Notes under the pieces: generated by a model
Databases searched by the model: none
What the model saw: only the letters and a program-made list of their open reading frames with translations
Told to the model about the DNA's origin: nothing
Made by a program: the position numbers and the translations under genes
Shown here: positions 1 through 14,300 of the stretch, piece after piece
How the letters are laid out: each line of letters opens with the position of its first letter
Position numbering within the stretch: the first letter of the stretch is position 1
NCBI GenBank assembly: GCA_020137815.1
Contig: CM035352.1
Location: 8,176,416 to 8,240,415, forward strand
Direction of reading: 5' to 3'
From: Hormiphora californensis
Taxonomy: Eukaryota; Ctenophora; Tentaculata; Cydippida; Pleurobrachiidae
DNA length: 64,000 nt

Positions 1-110
1 AGGGAAAGGGAGAAAGGGAAGGCCGAGAGCGAAAGGCGAGAGCGGGAGGGAGTGAGAGGGATGAATAGAAGGAGAGAAAAGGGGAGAGTTTAGAAACAAT
101 ACAAACAAAT

Positions 111-233
111 AAAAAGGGAGTAAACAGATGAAAAATCAAATAAACGAATCGTAATGACAACCGCATAGAAATAAAAGGGAGTAAACAGATGAAAAATCAA
201 ATAAAACGAATCGTAATGACAACCGCATAGAAA
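111..233. repeat. 62-bp tandem duplication
   Basis: AAAAGGGAGTAAACAGATGA through ACCGCATAGAAAT is present twice in a row with one base difference. Confidence 0.85.
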
Positions 234-651
234 TAAAGAAGACCGATACGGAGTTATACTTTGAGTAATATCAAGAAAAAGCTCTATCTTTATTTCTGTT
301 CTCGATCTATCAAAGCTATATTATAATAGAGATTCATTTAAATGCAGAAACATATTAAAGTGGTCTTTATGCTGTCTTTCCGATACTAATAAAAGAAAAG
401 AATTGTATAGAACGAATTGATAGTACGTCTCTATAGGGACTGGGATTGGGAAACAGATTGAGAAACAGAGAACAAACAAGGGCAGAATGTGGGAGGGTAA
501 TAGAACGAGAGAGAGGCTAAAAGAAAGTTAGAGCCTACTGAGTGAGCGAGAATGAAAATAGTGCGAGATAGAGATAGAAAGAGAACGGGAGAGAAAGGGA
601 GATATAGAGAGGAAGATTCAAGTGAATCTCTAATTTCCTCGCATAATCCGT

Positions 652-655
<4 letters not shown>

Positions 656-731
<76 letters not shown>

Positions 732-760
732 CCACTCTCTCTCTCTCTCTCTCTCCCTGT
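656..760. repeat. (CT)n microsatellite
   Basis: About 35 pure CT units, then a short interruption (CGCCCA) and more CT. Confidence 0.95.
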
Positions 761-2336
761 CTCTCTCACAGAATCACATGATTTGTGTACGGTATACACA
801 TCACGTGTTCCTAATCAGGAACATCTCATTGGACTGTGTTCTTGGAGCACGTGCTCACGTGACTAATGATTGGATTGAATCCTTGGACTCTTCATCTCAC
901 TTCTCTCACCCCTGAGGCCACGAACCAACCTCTCTCTCGTTCAGCTCTCGTACTTAAAGTTCATCATATTGTCTCTTTGTCTGTCTCCATCTCTCTCCGC
1001 CTCGATTTCTCTCTCTTTCCATCCTTCTCTCTCTTCCCTCTCTCATCTCTACATTCTCTCTCTCCTCTTTCTCACCAGCTCTTACTCTCTTCCCACAATG
1101 TACATGAGTGCAGCAGTAGCTGCTGCAACAGTAACGTACCAGTAAAATTCTTGTTTGCGATCATTGCTGTCAGAACGGCTCCCTGAAGAAAGAAAGTGAG
1201 TTAGTTACAATTACTAAGAGAGAGAAAGAGTTAGTTACAATTACTAAGAGAGGGAGAGAGAAAGAGTGAGGTACTATGAGTAAGAGAGGGAGAGACAGAA
1301 ACAGAGTTAGTCTCAGTGAGATCTGAAGAGGAGAACCTAGTTAGTAGGAGAGATTACAATATAGTCAGAATTAGTGCTAGAAATACACGCAATCAGTGCT
1401 GCTACAGATGCACCGCCTCATGATAGCATATCCGGGAATTCAATGTCACTAAAGACTGCTGCATATAAGAAGGAATATAACTCCATGGAGTAGATGGGGC
1501 TGTATTATACGAACTGGACAAACATACATTATGTCAGGCAATTGCCTGACAGGGTTCACATGATGTGGTGGGGGTGACAGATATAGGAACGATGATGACA
1601 CACATTATCAGATCTCAGGACTACATATAATACACAGTTAGAAAGATATTAGAATAAGGACATTTCTTGTACACCCATGCTTAGAACGGGGGTTGATTTT
1701 ATGAAAAACTCACCAAATCTGTAGATGCCATTCTTTACACACACAATAAAATGAGTATCGAGTGCCAATTACTGAACTCTCCCCCGCTCAATCACAAAAA
1801 TAACAACAACAAATCTCTACCAGACATACTGTGGAGTTTCCTGTAGCATTGACATGTGACAGGTCACGTGATAACCAGACTGGAATAGAGTACAGAGCTA
1901 TAGGAGCTGGTCGAACAATAGGTTTCTAGTAGATAGCAAGCTCACACACGCGGAAACAGAGCATACGTTGGAATTGTATAGAAGAGAAGAGAAGAGAACG
2001 AGAAACGAGAAAAAGGAAGAGAATGAAGAGAAGCAAGAAGAGAGAAATGGAAGAGAAGAGAAAGAAGAGAAAGAGAAGAGAAGAGACATGAACGAGAAGA
2101 GGAGAGAAGAGATGAGAAGAGGAAGAGAAGAGACAAGGGAGAAGAGAAGAGAAAGAGAGAGAAGAGAGGAAGAGAAGAGAAGAGAGAGAAGGAGAGAAGA
2201 GAAGAGAAGAGAAGAGAAGAGAAGAGAAGAGAGAGAAGAGAAGAGGAAGAGAGAGAGGGAGTCAGGTTTTCAGAGAACCGTGTTTTGAACATGAGATATG
2301 GAAAATAGCTAGGGGGCTATGGGAGTAGGAGAGGGA

Positions 2337-2338
<2 letters not shown>

Positions 2339-2413
<75 letters not shown>

Positions 2414-2430
2414 TGAGAGAGAGAGAAAGA
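2339..2430. repeat. (GA)n microsatellite
   Basis: About 27 GA units with a few GATA interruptions, directly after a GAAGA-rich tract at 1980-2260. Confidence 0.93.
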
Positions 2431-3346
2431 TGAGAGTGAGAAAGATAGAGAATGAGGGGAGAGAAGGACTACTTGAGCGGGTAAGAGAGTACTTGCAGTA
2501 TGATTGTGTGGGCACGCGTGTATGGGAGCGGGCCATTATCAAATAGCTCTCACCCCCCCCCTCTCTCTCCCTCGCTCTGTGTCTCTTGGTCCCCCTCGCT
2601 CTCTAACTCTTTCTATATATTTTTTGCTCTGATCGGCAATCGCTCTATTCATTCTCTATTTGCACTTTAAGTGCCTAAAGATCTCAGACTTTCCAGCTCC
2701 TCGCTCCAAGGTTATATACAGGGTGTCCCATATAATCTCCGGGTCGGTTGGTGAGCTGCCACGCAAAAGCGGTGATAGTTGTGTGAAAACAAACTACGGG
2801 AGTGTGCTGGATTAATTCCTTCCTAACTGATTGTATCAAAGAGAATCTCCAAACATAAGAGCTTCTCATCTATCAAAGGAGGATTCTCCTCTCCAGCGCT
2901 ACGATTTCCTCAATGAGACCTCCCTTTTCTCTCTCTCTCTCCCTCTGTTAATATAACAAAAAATTACATGGCCGGGAAACTCCACCCTAGTACAATATGT
3001 GTACTACCTCAAGATCAGAAAGAGATCAACGAGAGAGAGAGAGATATAGACGGAAAACGAGATCATAGAGGGAGAAAGAGAGAGACACAGAGAGGGGGAG
3101 GGAAAAGACAGAGAGAACAAGGCGGTAAGAAAGATGGACTAAAAGAAGGACTGTGTATAGAACAACAATTACCCAATTACCCTACCTATCCTTCCTCTAC
3201 CTCTCTATCTCTGTCTTTCTTCGTCTCTTTCTTGCTCTTTTCATCTCTGACTCCCTCATCTTCTTATAGCTATGCATATTCTCTAAGCTCTCTTATCTTC
3301 ATCTATCTTTCGGTTTCTTCCTATCTAGATCTATCTTTCTTCCTTA

Positions 3347-3620
<274 letters not shown>

Positions 3621-4007
3621 GGCGGTACGGGTAATTATCCAGCCATTAGACTCACTGCGCCTACACGAAATGATAGATAGTGCAAACAAACAGACGATCA
3701 AACAAACCGAAGGAAATCACAGAAGGAAAACAAGCGCACAGACAAACAGAAATCATGAACTGACACAATGCACAAACACACAAACACACAATGCACAATG
3801 CACAAACAAAATGCACAAACTCACACAACACATTGCACAAACTCACAACACAAGAAGTATATTTCTTGAAAACAACATAAAAAGAAAGCCCTTGGAAAGA
3901 AGGCTGATATGATGTTGTAGAAATCCATGCAAAGACTAGCAAGTGTGCTCTGGATGCTTTAAAGGGTGCTGCAACTCGCAATATTTAGCAAAGCACTGTT
4001 GGCTTAC

Positions 4008-4091
4008 TTTAAGTTTACGTTTTGCATTAAACTTCTTGAATTGACTAATAGTGTCCTGCCTATGGAACCTGGCAGCCACTCTTTCCCTGTT
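4008..4091 (-). CDS. CaMKII alternative regulatory exon B
   Basis: An 84-bp exon (28 codons, phase 0 at both ends) with acceptor ATTTTCAG and donor GTAAGC, lying 47 bp downstream of exon A. It encodes [20 protein letters not shown], closer to the human HRQET...KKFNARRKLK segment than exon A is, and keeps the Thr286 equivalent. Exons A and B share the N-[KR]-E-x-VAARF start and the NA[KR]R[KR]LK end. They look like a tandem exon duplication, best read as mutually exclusive exons: including both would repeat the autoinhibitory helix but would not shift the frame. Confidence 0.9.
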
Positions 4092-5301
4092 CTGAAAATA
4101 TCACTGTTAGTTAAACATGTACAGTGGTGGTAACTTACTTTTAGTCTCCTCCGTGCATTGAGCTTCCTCAGCCCAACGAGAGTGTCTGTTCTGTTAAATC
4201 GCGCTGCCACACCCTCCTTATTCTACACATAACGATTTGGGTTAGAGCTGCTGCGTGTTGCAATTAGTGCGACACATATTGCAGGTGAGTTAATTGGTCA
4301 TTCTAGACAACTCATATAAATCAAATTCATGAAATATCCAACCTTTATCCAGGGATTATTGAGAGCTTCGTCAGAACTTATTCTCTCCAGGGGGTTAACT
4401 TTTAGCATACTATCGATTAGGTTTTTAGCTTCGTCTGTCACCGTGTCCCACTCCGGCGATGGATACTGAAAATATAATAGAAAGTATAACAACCAATCAA
4501 AGAACACGCTTGAAAGAACAGGTTGTAGTGTAATAGTCTTGTACAACACCACACACAGTCGGATACCAAATGACCGTCTACCCATGGATAGGGCAATAGC
4601 AAGGCCCTACATCGGGGGAAATTTATTAGGCCGGTAAATCTCGGGGTCATACTGCTGTAACATAAAATCCCCCCCCCCCAGCTCCACTTACATCATAGTG
4701 TCCCAGTTTGATCCTGGCATACAGTTTATCCTGATCCTCATCATAAAACGGTGGATATCCAACAAGCAGGATGTAGAGGATAACTCCACACGCCCACACA
4801 TCCGCCGGTTTCCCATACATATCCTGTTTAATTACCTCCGGTGAGAGGTACCCCGGTGTTCCTGCAAAACCTGCGAGAGTAATGTTAATTAGCATGGATA
4901 GGTTCATAATGATTTCAGGCAAAATGATAGGATTAATAATCGTTAGATTGATTCTACGGCTGCTCTGTGCTGAACCATCACACTCAAAGGGCGCAAAATA
5001 AAATGTGAGCTACACAATTCTACTGCTGCTGAGTTCTCACCGAATTTGCCCGGTTTATCTCCATCCACTTCAATGGCAAGACCGAAATCTGCCAGTTTAA
5101 CTGCTGCACCCTTGCTCTTGTTCTCTAGGAGCAGATTTTCCGGCTGCAAAATAGGGGAAGGTTATTATAGGGATGAAAGAGGGGACGAGACAGGGGGAAT
5201 GATCAGGGCTTATTATATATAGTGAAAGAGGGGGCTAGAGAAGAGAGGGAAATATGGGCATGTCAATGACCAAGAGAAGAAGAATGACACAGTGAAACGA
5301 T

Positions 5302-5393
<92 letters not shown>

Positions 5394-8300
5394 GGAGCAA
5401 GAAATAGATTAAAGAGGTGGTAAAGAGGAGCTAGGAGTGGAGGGTATAAAAAAGGATCGACAGGTGGCCATGCAAGGGGCACTAAAATTATATTTCAGAC
5501 ACATTCATCCGATAGTGATACCTTTAAGTCCCGATGAACTATGTTATTGGCATGACAATGCTGCACGCTGTCCAGAATTTGCTTGTATACACACACTGGG
5601 AGGGAAGTTTGCGGTTAGAACCTGTCACATCACCCCTCACACACAACACAAGATGGGGCACATTGTGCTTGCAGCAGCGAGTATTGACTGGCCGCTAGAT
5701 CCGCGCGCACGTTTTTTGCCGCGCATTGCGCATTACGAGATTGGTGTTGGCGCGTTACAGCCGTGCTCGATTAGGGCGGCGGTGGAGAGGCGTACCTGGC
5801 ATCGTGTTCGCTGTAATACTCCCGTGCCACGATATCATCGAATAGCTCCCCTCCCGTTACCCTGCAAGTGGAATGGAATTGGGGGGGGGGGGGGTGCAGT
5901 AGTACTATAATACATTAAATTGTAGTCTGAAGAGAGGGATTTCCTAATGACGATGTACAAACTACAAGCCATATAAAGCACTACAACTGGTGTATCAGAA
6001 CACAGGGAGGATACGGAGGGAGGGGGTGGTCAATGTTTAGGTGACAATTTGAATATAATAGGGTCCCTCAGGTCATAAGTAGTAGTTTAGGGAAAAGGGA
6101 TTGGCTCCCAGCGAGTCGGTTCATATGTACTTAAACTTTGGCGGAAGGTTTTACGTCAAAGTACTAAAAGGTCCCTGCTATGACGGGTGACAACTAAAAA
6201 TTGATAACATAAGATCTTGCCTTTTTTGGGTACCAACGGGTAAAGATTAAAAATAATCTGCAACTGATAAATTACTTAGTACCATGTTTACATGAGGTAT
6301 AAACTCTGGCCACTGGCGCGTTATTTCAGATAACTTTCTCCCAGCGCGCCGCTGGGAGAAGTTAGCTGAAGTTTATCCGCCGCTGGCGGATAAACTGGTT
6401 TAAATCACGACGACGATCCCGAGGCGGAGCCGAGGGAGAGGCGGAGGGGTTTAAACCTATAACGTGCCAGTGGTCAGAGTTTATAGGTTATATACCCTGC
6501 TTTAGTTGTTTATTTCAAGTATTACACACCAACAAGAGAGAGAACACTAATCAAAACACTCAAAGAGGACTGAGAAATAGTTAAAACACCTCACAATTGA
6601 GTGTACACTGTTTGGTAACAGTTACTAAGCAGTTGCTAAGGAAAGAGAGTGAAAGAAATAGCCTGATAAGGGGCATGTCACACATAACACAGAGGAAGAG
6701 ATAGTGAGACAAAAGGGGAGATAAAGAGAGAGAGTAATTGACGGAATGTGTCCTTTCTTTCTCTCCAATGTAGTGTGTAAGTGTTGCACATAGTGTTCCC
6801 TCTGTATTTTAGTAAGAACTGATCATTTACACACACTTTGAATGTTCAAAATAAATAACCTGCCAGTGGGAAATAATCTGCCGCTGGACTGGCTGTTTAT
6901 TGAGAGCGCGCTAGTGGGACTGGCGGGTTATTTAAGTTAGCAGGGTATATACATCCTTGTCTCAGTACAAACTAATAGGTAAACAGTTGTTCAAATTGTC
7001 AAAAGTTGAGGTAAACTTTTAACAATTTTAATAACAATTGAGGTAAACTTACAGATCGAACACAAGATAGTGAAACCCCTCCTCTGGAATACTCGAGTGT
7101 AGACGTACTGAAAAAGAGGAGTTACAGTTTTAGTAGAGGGGGGGGGGGGGGTTACAGTTTTGCTTTTGAAACATTTAATATTCTGTGTAACATCCGTCCC
7201 GAAAGACGGGGATGAAGTGTTCAACAACAATATATGTCAAAATGTCTGGTGTAGTGTTATACCGGGTGGGCACGTCTGATGTTTTTTGCTGTTGCATTGT
7301 ACGGCAGATTTCTGTTAAATTCTTGTCAATCTGTCAGTCGAGAGAGGAGGTGTCTAGTCAGTTAGATCGGTCAGGGGGAGTTGTACAACTTGTCACACAG
7401 CTTGTCACACAGCTTGTCACACAACTTGTCATAGTAAAAGGGGAGTTGTACAACTTTATAAGAATGGTGTACAGCTTGTCAATTGTCATAGTGAGAATTA
7501 AGGGGAGTACAACTTTGTAGAGTTACCAATGTTGCTGTGATTGAGTTTCCGACATATTCTTGCTTCTCGTTCTAACTTTTGAAGTTCTGAAAAGGAAAAT
7601 TATTATTTGAACTTTAATATTAAATTAACTGACTGAACCACCAAATTGTATAACCGGTCAATGTTTAGTTCTCTTCCTCAAAATTTATAGTTTGTTGTTA
7701 GTTATGTGGTTCTTCCTCTTATATGGTTATAAAAGTAGGAATTTAATATATATGGTGGCCGGTTGGAGGAGACTGAGAGTATAACATTTTAGAAAGGAAG
7801 GAAGTTATGATCACCAATTTCAACTTTGGAATTTTGCTAGGTCGAGAAGTACTTGGGGAGAATCGTGATCGAGGGACGATAACAAATAATAAGCAAACTT
7901 TTGAAAGTAAAGGTTGCAGAATGCAGTGTCAGTATTCTATTTCTTCTGTTGAATGAGTTACTAATGAAATGAATGAAAGAAAAGAGTTCTCAAATGCCTT
8001 TTCTCCCAAGATTAGGTCTAGGGATTGGTACACCCGAATATGGGCAGTCTGGAGCAATGCCAGCGAGACAAGTATTATATAGTTATCGATTTGGAGGGAG
8101 ATTGGAGCATTTCGTTCCCGTGGGAAACTCGTTCTGCGAATCTGTCACTTATCCAATCTGTCATTATCATCCCCGCATTTATTTCTCACTCTACCTCTCT
8201 AGAAAGAGAGAGATAGAGAGAGGGAGAAAGTGAACACGTTGTTGAAATTCTTCTAACCCTTTCCACGGCGTGAAATGGAAAAGAAGTGTGGGGTTGTCTC

Positions 8301-11300
8301 CTAGTAACCACACGTAGTCATCACAAAAACACAAAGATCTACTTACCAAATCTATCAAACACATGGGAGTAGGGAACTAGAATGAGTGAGGGATGAGATT
8401 AGCAGGAAAATTGATGTGGTAGTTGGGTGGTACCCTTGTTGGGGCAACTCTTCGAAAAGCTGGGAAGCAGAGTTGTCCCAACAAGGGTACCACCCAATGG
8501 GCCCGGGGCACTTGCCAGTGCTATGACTACCACAGGGAACTAGAAACACAAATCTAGTCAGTAAGTCAGATTAGCAGGGATAATATTTCACACTTTATTA
8601 GGAATTTCAAAAGGGAGGTTTTGCTTTTGCTCAGTAAAATATACTACATTTTGGGTTTTGTCAGAGCTACATGCTTTATGTGACCAAGACCCATTAGTAA
8701 CATAATGTATTAGCCTCCATCTCCCTGCCCCCAAAACCTCTTCCATATTCGGGGTGCACATTTTGCTGTAATAAATGTCTACACGCGACACGGGAAAGGG
8801 AAAGAGGGAAAGGGGAGAGTGACCGCTACTGCAGAGGGAGACAGGGAGAGGCAGGGAGAGGAAGACAGAAACAGGGGCGTTAGTAGATGGAAGGGGGGCA
8901 AGAAAAAGCTCAAACCTCTCAGTTAGAAAAAGTGTACAAATCTGTATGACAGCAACAACTCATCTTTCTCATTGAACTTTGAGCAGCTGCTGCAGTGCTT
9001 CAACTTATTTTTAGACAGGTCCAACAGAAGGTTGGTTTGTCTGTTTGTTGTCTCGTAGAATCAAATGTCCGTTAGCGGGGATCTCTGTCACACATCTCGA
9101 GCTATGTAATATCATGATGGGACATGATTTCTAATATGTGTGTACTTGAAACAGGTGTCTCCTCTAAATACTCTTTATCTTAGCCCCCGTTAATTTCTCT
9201 TTTTCATTTCTATACCATTTCTCTTTTATTTCTCTTTCATAATTCATTTCTCTTTCATTTCTCTCTAGTCTCTCGTTTCTCTTTCATTTCTCTTTCTATT
9301 CATTCTTATCAAGATCTTCTCGATATAATGTTATAATTTCTTAATATCTCACACATATTCGCATCTTGTCCCAGCCGATTATTCTGTCACTTTTTACTAA
9401 ACGCATGCCATCATCTCTATTATAAGTTGGAGATGAACGTCGTCTAAGAAGCGTGCAACACTAGCGTGCAACAATTTGCTCCATTTGCCCGTGCGAATCA
9501 AGGGGTTGTTATGGTGGGTGGGCAAGGGTGTGAATACTGCACGTGCATGTTGTTGGATTTTATGTTGCGTGTTCCTGCGGTGTTTTGTGGTGTTTTGCCA
9601 TCTACTACTGCTGCCCCAATGATTGCCAAAGCTTCACTACCTACGTACCCCCGATAATTACTCTACACAGCTACAATTCTACGGATGTTCATCACCTAAT
9701 TCGACACGTTTCAAGCGGCCCTCTTCTGATCACCCTTGATGTTCATCACCATCCCTTATACCACTCTACCAACCCCGACATCGACATGATGAAGAGATGG
9801 AGTGAGAGAGGATTCAATAATGCATGCCGATAGGAGTCAGTAGGGGGCGGAGGATTCAACAGGGGGGGGTAAGGATTCAATAGCGGGTGGGGTAATGATT
9901 CAATAGGGGTGAGGGGAGTCAAAAGAGCCGGGGGAGTGAGGAATGAGGATTCAATAATGTGGGGGCGACAGGAGTCAATAGGGGGCGAGGAGAGTCATTA
10001 GGGGGTGATGAGAGTCAATAAGCCATAGAGCTTTACTTTTGCTAGGGTATCAATGGGATTAGGGTGCAGGGAGGGGTGGGAGGTGTTGAGAAGAGTCAAT
10101 AGAGTGTGAGAGGAGTTTTTTGGTCTTTGCCTGGGCTCTCTAGTTCCTTATATGTAGAACACTGAACACTGTTCAGTGAACACATATCCAGTCATGTCAG
10201 AGATATTATACTTGTCTTAAATATTATATGCATACATCTCTTCTCTCATTTTTCTCAATCTGATTGTGAATGTATTGATTTGAGAATTCTTCCTGGAGCT
10301 GGTAACAATAGCACTCACTCTCTCAGCAGCAGCAGCACAGTCGACAGACAAACAAATTGAGAAGAAGGGGTAAGGGAGAAAAGGGGAGATAGAAAGGGAG
10401 AGGGAGATAGAATGGGAGAGAATGGGGAGATAGAAAGGGAGAGAAAGGGGGAGAATAGAAAAGGGAGAGAATGTGAGAAGAAGAGAAAAGTGAGATGCGA
10501 GAGCGGGGGAGGCAATTAGGGAGTACAAAGCGATAGGGAGTGTAGAACTGGGATCATACGGCAACAACACGGGGTGGTCAGGCGAGCAGGATTTCTACCC
10601 TGCCCCGCGTGCCCTCGGCGCCTCGGGCTCTATGTGGCAGGCCCAGGCCGCGCACCGTGGCGCTCCCCCGCGAGCGACCCGGTGGAACGCTCCCGCGCCT
10701 CCTGGATTTGTCGCCTCAGCCTTTCCCCTCCTCTGCTCGGGCGGCTGTTCTGCGCATGCGCGCGAGCGACTAGATAATGGAGAGAGAACTGCTATACACT
10801 GACTAAAAGATGGATACAAGATTGAAAGCGTGCGTGTGTGTACTTGTACTTTGTACAGAGTTGTATAGGGGTGGAGATAATTATTTCTTTTCAGGAGATC
10901 TTTTTACTAGCAGCCCCAACACCAATTGTGTACCTCAACCATCCCCCCCCTCGGCCCTCACCCCCCCCCTCTCAACACCAATTGTGTTAACAGGGCCCAC
11001 GACACCGGGGGGGCCAGGGGGGGCCGGGCCCCCCCTGGGATTTACCAAACATGGGAATTTTATTGAAATATTTCGTAGAGAATGTAAAAAATGCATGAAA
11101 ATCAATTGAAATTCTAAATTTTCGGGGGCTTCGCCCCCTCCAAGGCATATATGTACAGGTTCTACGTGCCTCAAATGAGTGAAAATCGGTTAAAAAGTCT
11201 AAATTTTCACCCCTTGACCCCATTAGGAGCCTGCGGCCTACAAACCCCCTGCCACTGCTCCTCCGGCGCCCCCTTCGAGACATACAGGTTCTACGTAAAC

Positions 11301-14300
11301 AGAAAGAAGGTGGAGATGGACTTCTAAATGCCTAAAATGTGTGAAAATCGGATAAAAAGTCTAAAATTTTTCCGGGGGCTTCGCCCCCTAGACCCCATAG
11401 GGAGCCTGAGGCCTCCAAACCCCCTGCCACTGCTCCTCCGGCGCCCCCTTCGAGACATACAGGTTCTACGTAAACAGAAAGAAGGTGGAGATGGACTTCT
11501 AAATGCCTAAAATGTGTGAAAATCGGATAAAAAGTCTAAAATTTTTCCGGGGGCTTCGCCCCCTAGACCCCCACCAGGGGCTTCACCCCTGGACCCCATT
11601 GGGGGCCTGCGGCCCCCAAACCCACTGCCGCTGCTCCTCCGGCGCCGCTTCGCGGCACCGTCGTCGCGTGTGCATCTCAAAAATTCCGGTGCTCCGCACC
11701 GGCCCCCCCTGGAAAAATTCCGTGTCGTGGGCCCTGCAGTGTAAAGTCCATTTTTTTTCAACTGTTCACCCAAAATTGAAATTTCAGTGAAATTTAGAAT
11801 TTTCGTGGTGCGCGCTACACTTTAACATGTGATAGATGCGCAAAACAATTCCGCACACGACTTTGGGGGGTGAACAGTTGAAAAAAAATGGAGTATACCC
11901 TCAACCCCCCCCCCCCCCTCACCCGCTGACACAAAAGATACAAACATGCCTTTATCGACCCTCTATCTCACCGCACCCCACGTTGCCTTTATCGACCCTC
12001 TATCTCACCGCACCCCACGCACCCAAACTATAGGGACACTATGATTTGTATTGAGGGTTTCCTTGCTCGACCCTGTTTCACCGCACCCCGGTAAATGAGG
12101 GTTAGAAATGAGGGGGAGCCTACCTCTGACTGAGAGTCTCCGTGTGTTAATTATCTTGGCTGCGAAGTCTTTAGATTGTTGTTTGTGTGTACATCGTCGT
12201 ACCACACTGAACGCCCCCCTGAGAGAAATATATGTGTATCAGTGGACTAGAACGCTGTGGTACTTGGGTTAGATACTCTGAGATATACTACACACTTCAC
12301 ACGTGGGTTAGATACCCTGTATACCAGGAGATATACGCAGCAGGATTTTCTGATGAACCTGATGGAAACTGTACGGGACGACATACTACGGGAGGTAAAA
12401 CTGTCCCTGGACTCAATGAGACAGGAATTCCAGGGCTACACTCCACCACGGCCCCAATATCTTCCCCTCAGCCAGCCCTGTGCAACAACTCCAATGCTAT
12501 TCCCAGGAGCACTGGAAAGATTTCGAAATTACTCAGTATCAACGCCCGTAGTTTAACCCCTTCTGCGGGTAGCGAATGTAAGTGGAAGCTTCCCTATCTC
12601 AGGGACACCTTACAGAATTCTTCACACCCCATACTATGCACTGCTATAACTGAAACTTGGTGGAGTGATGCATTTAGTGATGCTCAGTTGAACATTGAAG
12701 GTTTCCACCTCATCAGGAGTGACCGTGATGGTAGAAGAGGTGGGGGTGTTGCCCTCTATGTAAACAGCCAACTTCCTATCTCACTCGACTACCGTTACTC
12801 TGATTCCTCCAGCAGTGCAGCTATCGTGTACATTAAAGAAAGCCACTCCATTCTAGGCGTGGTTTATCGTGCACCAAATGCTCCAATTGCCGATCTTCTC
12901 AACGGTGTGTCCCAATTCATCGACAGTTGTGGCGCTGACAACGTCTCACCGGACATTTTCTTAACAGGGGACTTTAATATGCCTGGCATCAACTGGGTGT
13001 CCATGGAAGCCCCTGATACTGCATCCCGGAACCTGCTCGACTTCTCAGCCTCTCATTTCCTAACTCAAATTGTCGATGGTCCAACCAGAGGATCCAATAC
13101 CCTGGACCTTGTTTTGACTAACAGACCTGATTATGTCATAGATACCAATGTATCAGATCCAAACTTTTCCGATCACCAAATGGTAACATGTACTCTTGGG
13201 TTTGGTATCAAGTCCCAGCCAGTTCGTGACTCCAATCTTGAGGATTTTCTTGCATTCAATTTTCATGAAGCGGACTTCCCATCAATGCGTAACGAGCTAA
13301 ACCTTATCGACTGGGATGCTCTTGCTGATATCTGTAAAGACAGGGACGGATCAGATTTTGTCCAACTTTTCAATTTGACCATCTTGCAGGTCTTGTCTCA
13401 TCACTCCAAGAGGAAAAAGAAAGCGGGAAACAAACGTCGTGATCCTATTTTGAGACGCCTGAAAATCAAGCAGAGAAGTCTCAACAAACGTTTGTCTATC
13501 GCTCGGCAACACACTACTCCAAATCTATCACAACTTGAAATTAGTGTTGCCAGGGTCACGCTGAGGATAATGGCCCACATCTCACAGCGGTTGGATGATG
13601 AGGAACAGGGGGCTTTGGATAAAATCAAGTCAAATCCGAAGTTTTTCTGGTCCTATGCAAATCGAAAGCGTAAAATGCGTTCACGGATTCCACCACTTTT
13701 ACGAGAGGATGGATCACTAACGGATGAAGCTTCTGAAAAGGCCGAGTTATTCCAGTCCCAATTCACTTCTGTATTTAGCTCCCCTTCTACATCCCCTTCA
13801 GCTGCAGCCTCATCTATATCGCCATCAACGTCCAGTATTTCAGACATATTGTTCTCTCCATCGGACATTGAGAAGGCGTTAGCCGATCTGAACCCTTACT
13901 CCGCAGGCCCACCAGGGGATATTCCCGCCAGAATTCTACGTGACTGTCGGTCATCTCTATCATACCCTTTGTATATCCTGTGGTGTAAATCATTCAACTC
14001 AGGTGCAGTTCCTACGTACCTGAAGCAGCAGTTCATATCACCCCTCTACAAAAAGGGTTCTAAGTCATGTGCTGCAAACTATCGGCCAATTTCATTGACC
14101 AGTCACATTACTAAAACTTTCGAAAGAGTTGTTCGTTCCCAACTTGTATCGTATTTTGAGTCAGAAAATCTTTTTAATGACTCTCAACATGGATTCAGAA
14201 GTAAGCGGAGCTGTCTTTCGCAACTCACTCGTCATATTGACAACCTACTGAACAATCTCAATGGTCTCCTCGAGGTAGATGTTATCTACCTCGATTTTGA

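Noticed and set aside
431-799. Arg/Glu repeat open frames over GA tracts (also at 1968-2288, 2319-2546 and 3321-3701)
   Set aside because: They are translations of dinucleotide repeats with no protein-like composition or splice support.
3940-3990. Plus-strand KGAATRN-like peptide resembling the CaMKII segment after the calmodulin helix
   Set aside because: Wrong strand for the gene, followed at once by a stop, and without splice sites.
5437-5910. Plus-strand frame of 157 residues
   Set aside because: It is antisense to CaMKII exons 5522-5595 and 5796-5861, which match the kinase well.
9430-10140. Possible gene in the GATTCAATAGGGG-rich part of the duplication
   Set aside because: Frames differ between copies 1 and 2 and are not conserved; composition is repeat-like.
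10574-10819. Arg/Ala-rich frames on both strands near 10.6-10.8 kb
   Set aside because: GC-rich stretch open in several frames and absent from copies 2 and 3; no recognisable protein.
12232-12380. Upstream ATG extension of the LINE ORF2 frame
   Set aside because: Most of this lies outside the LINE, whose left end at 12336 is fixed by the target duplication and overlaps CaMKII exon 2 sequence on the other strand.
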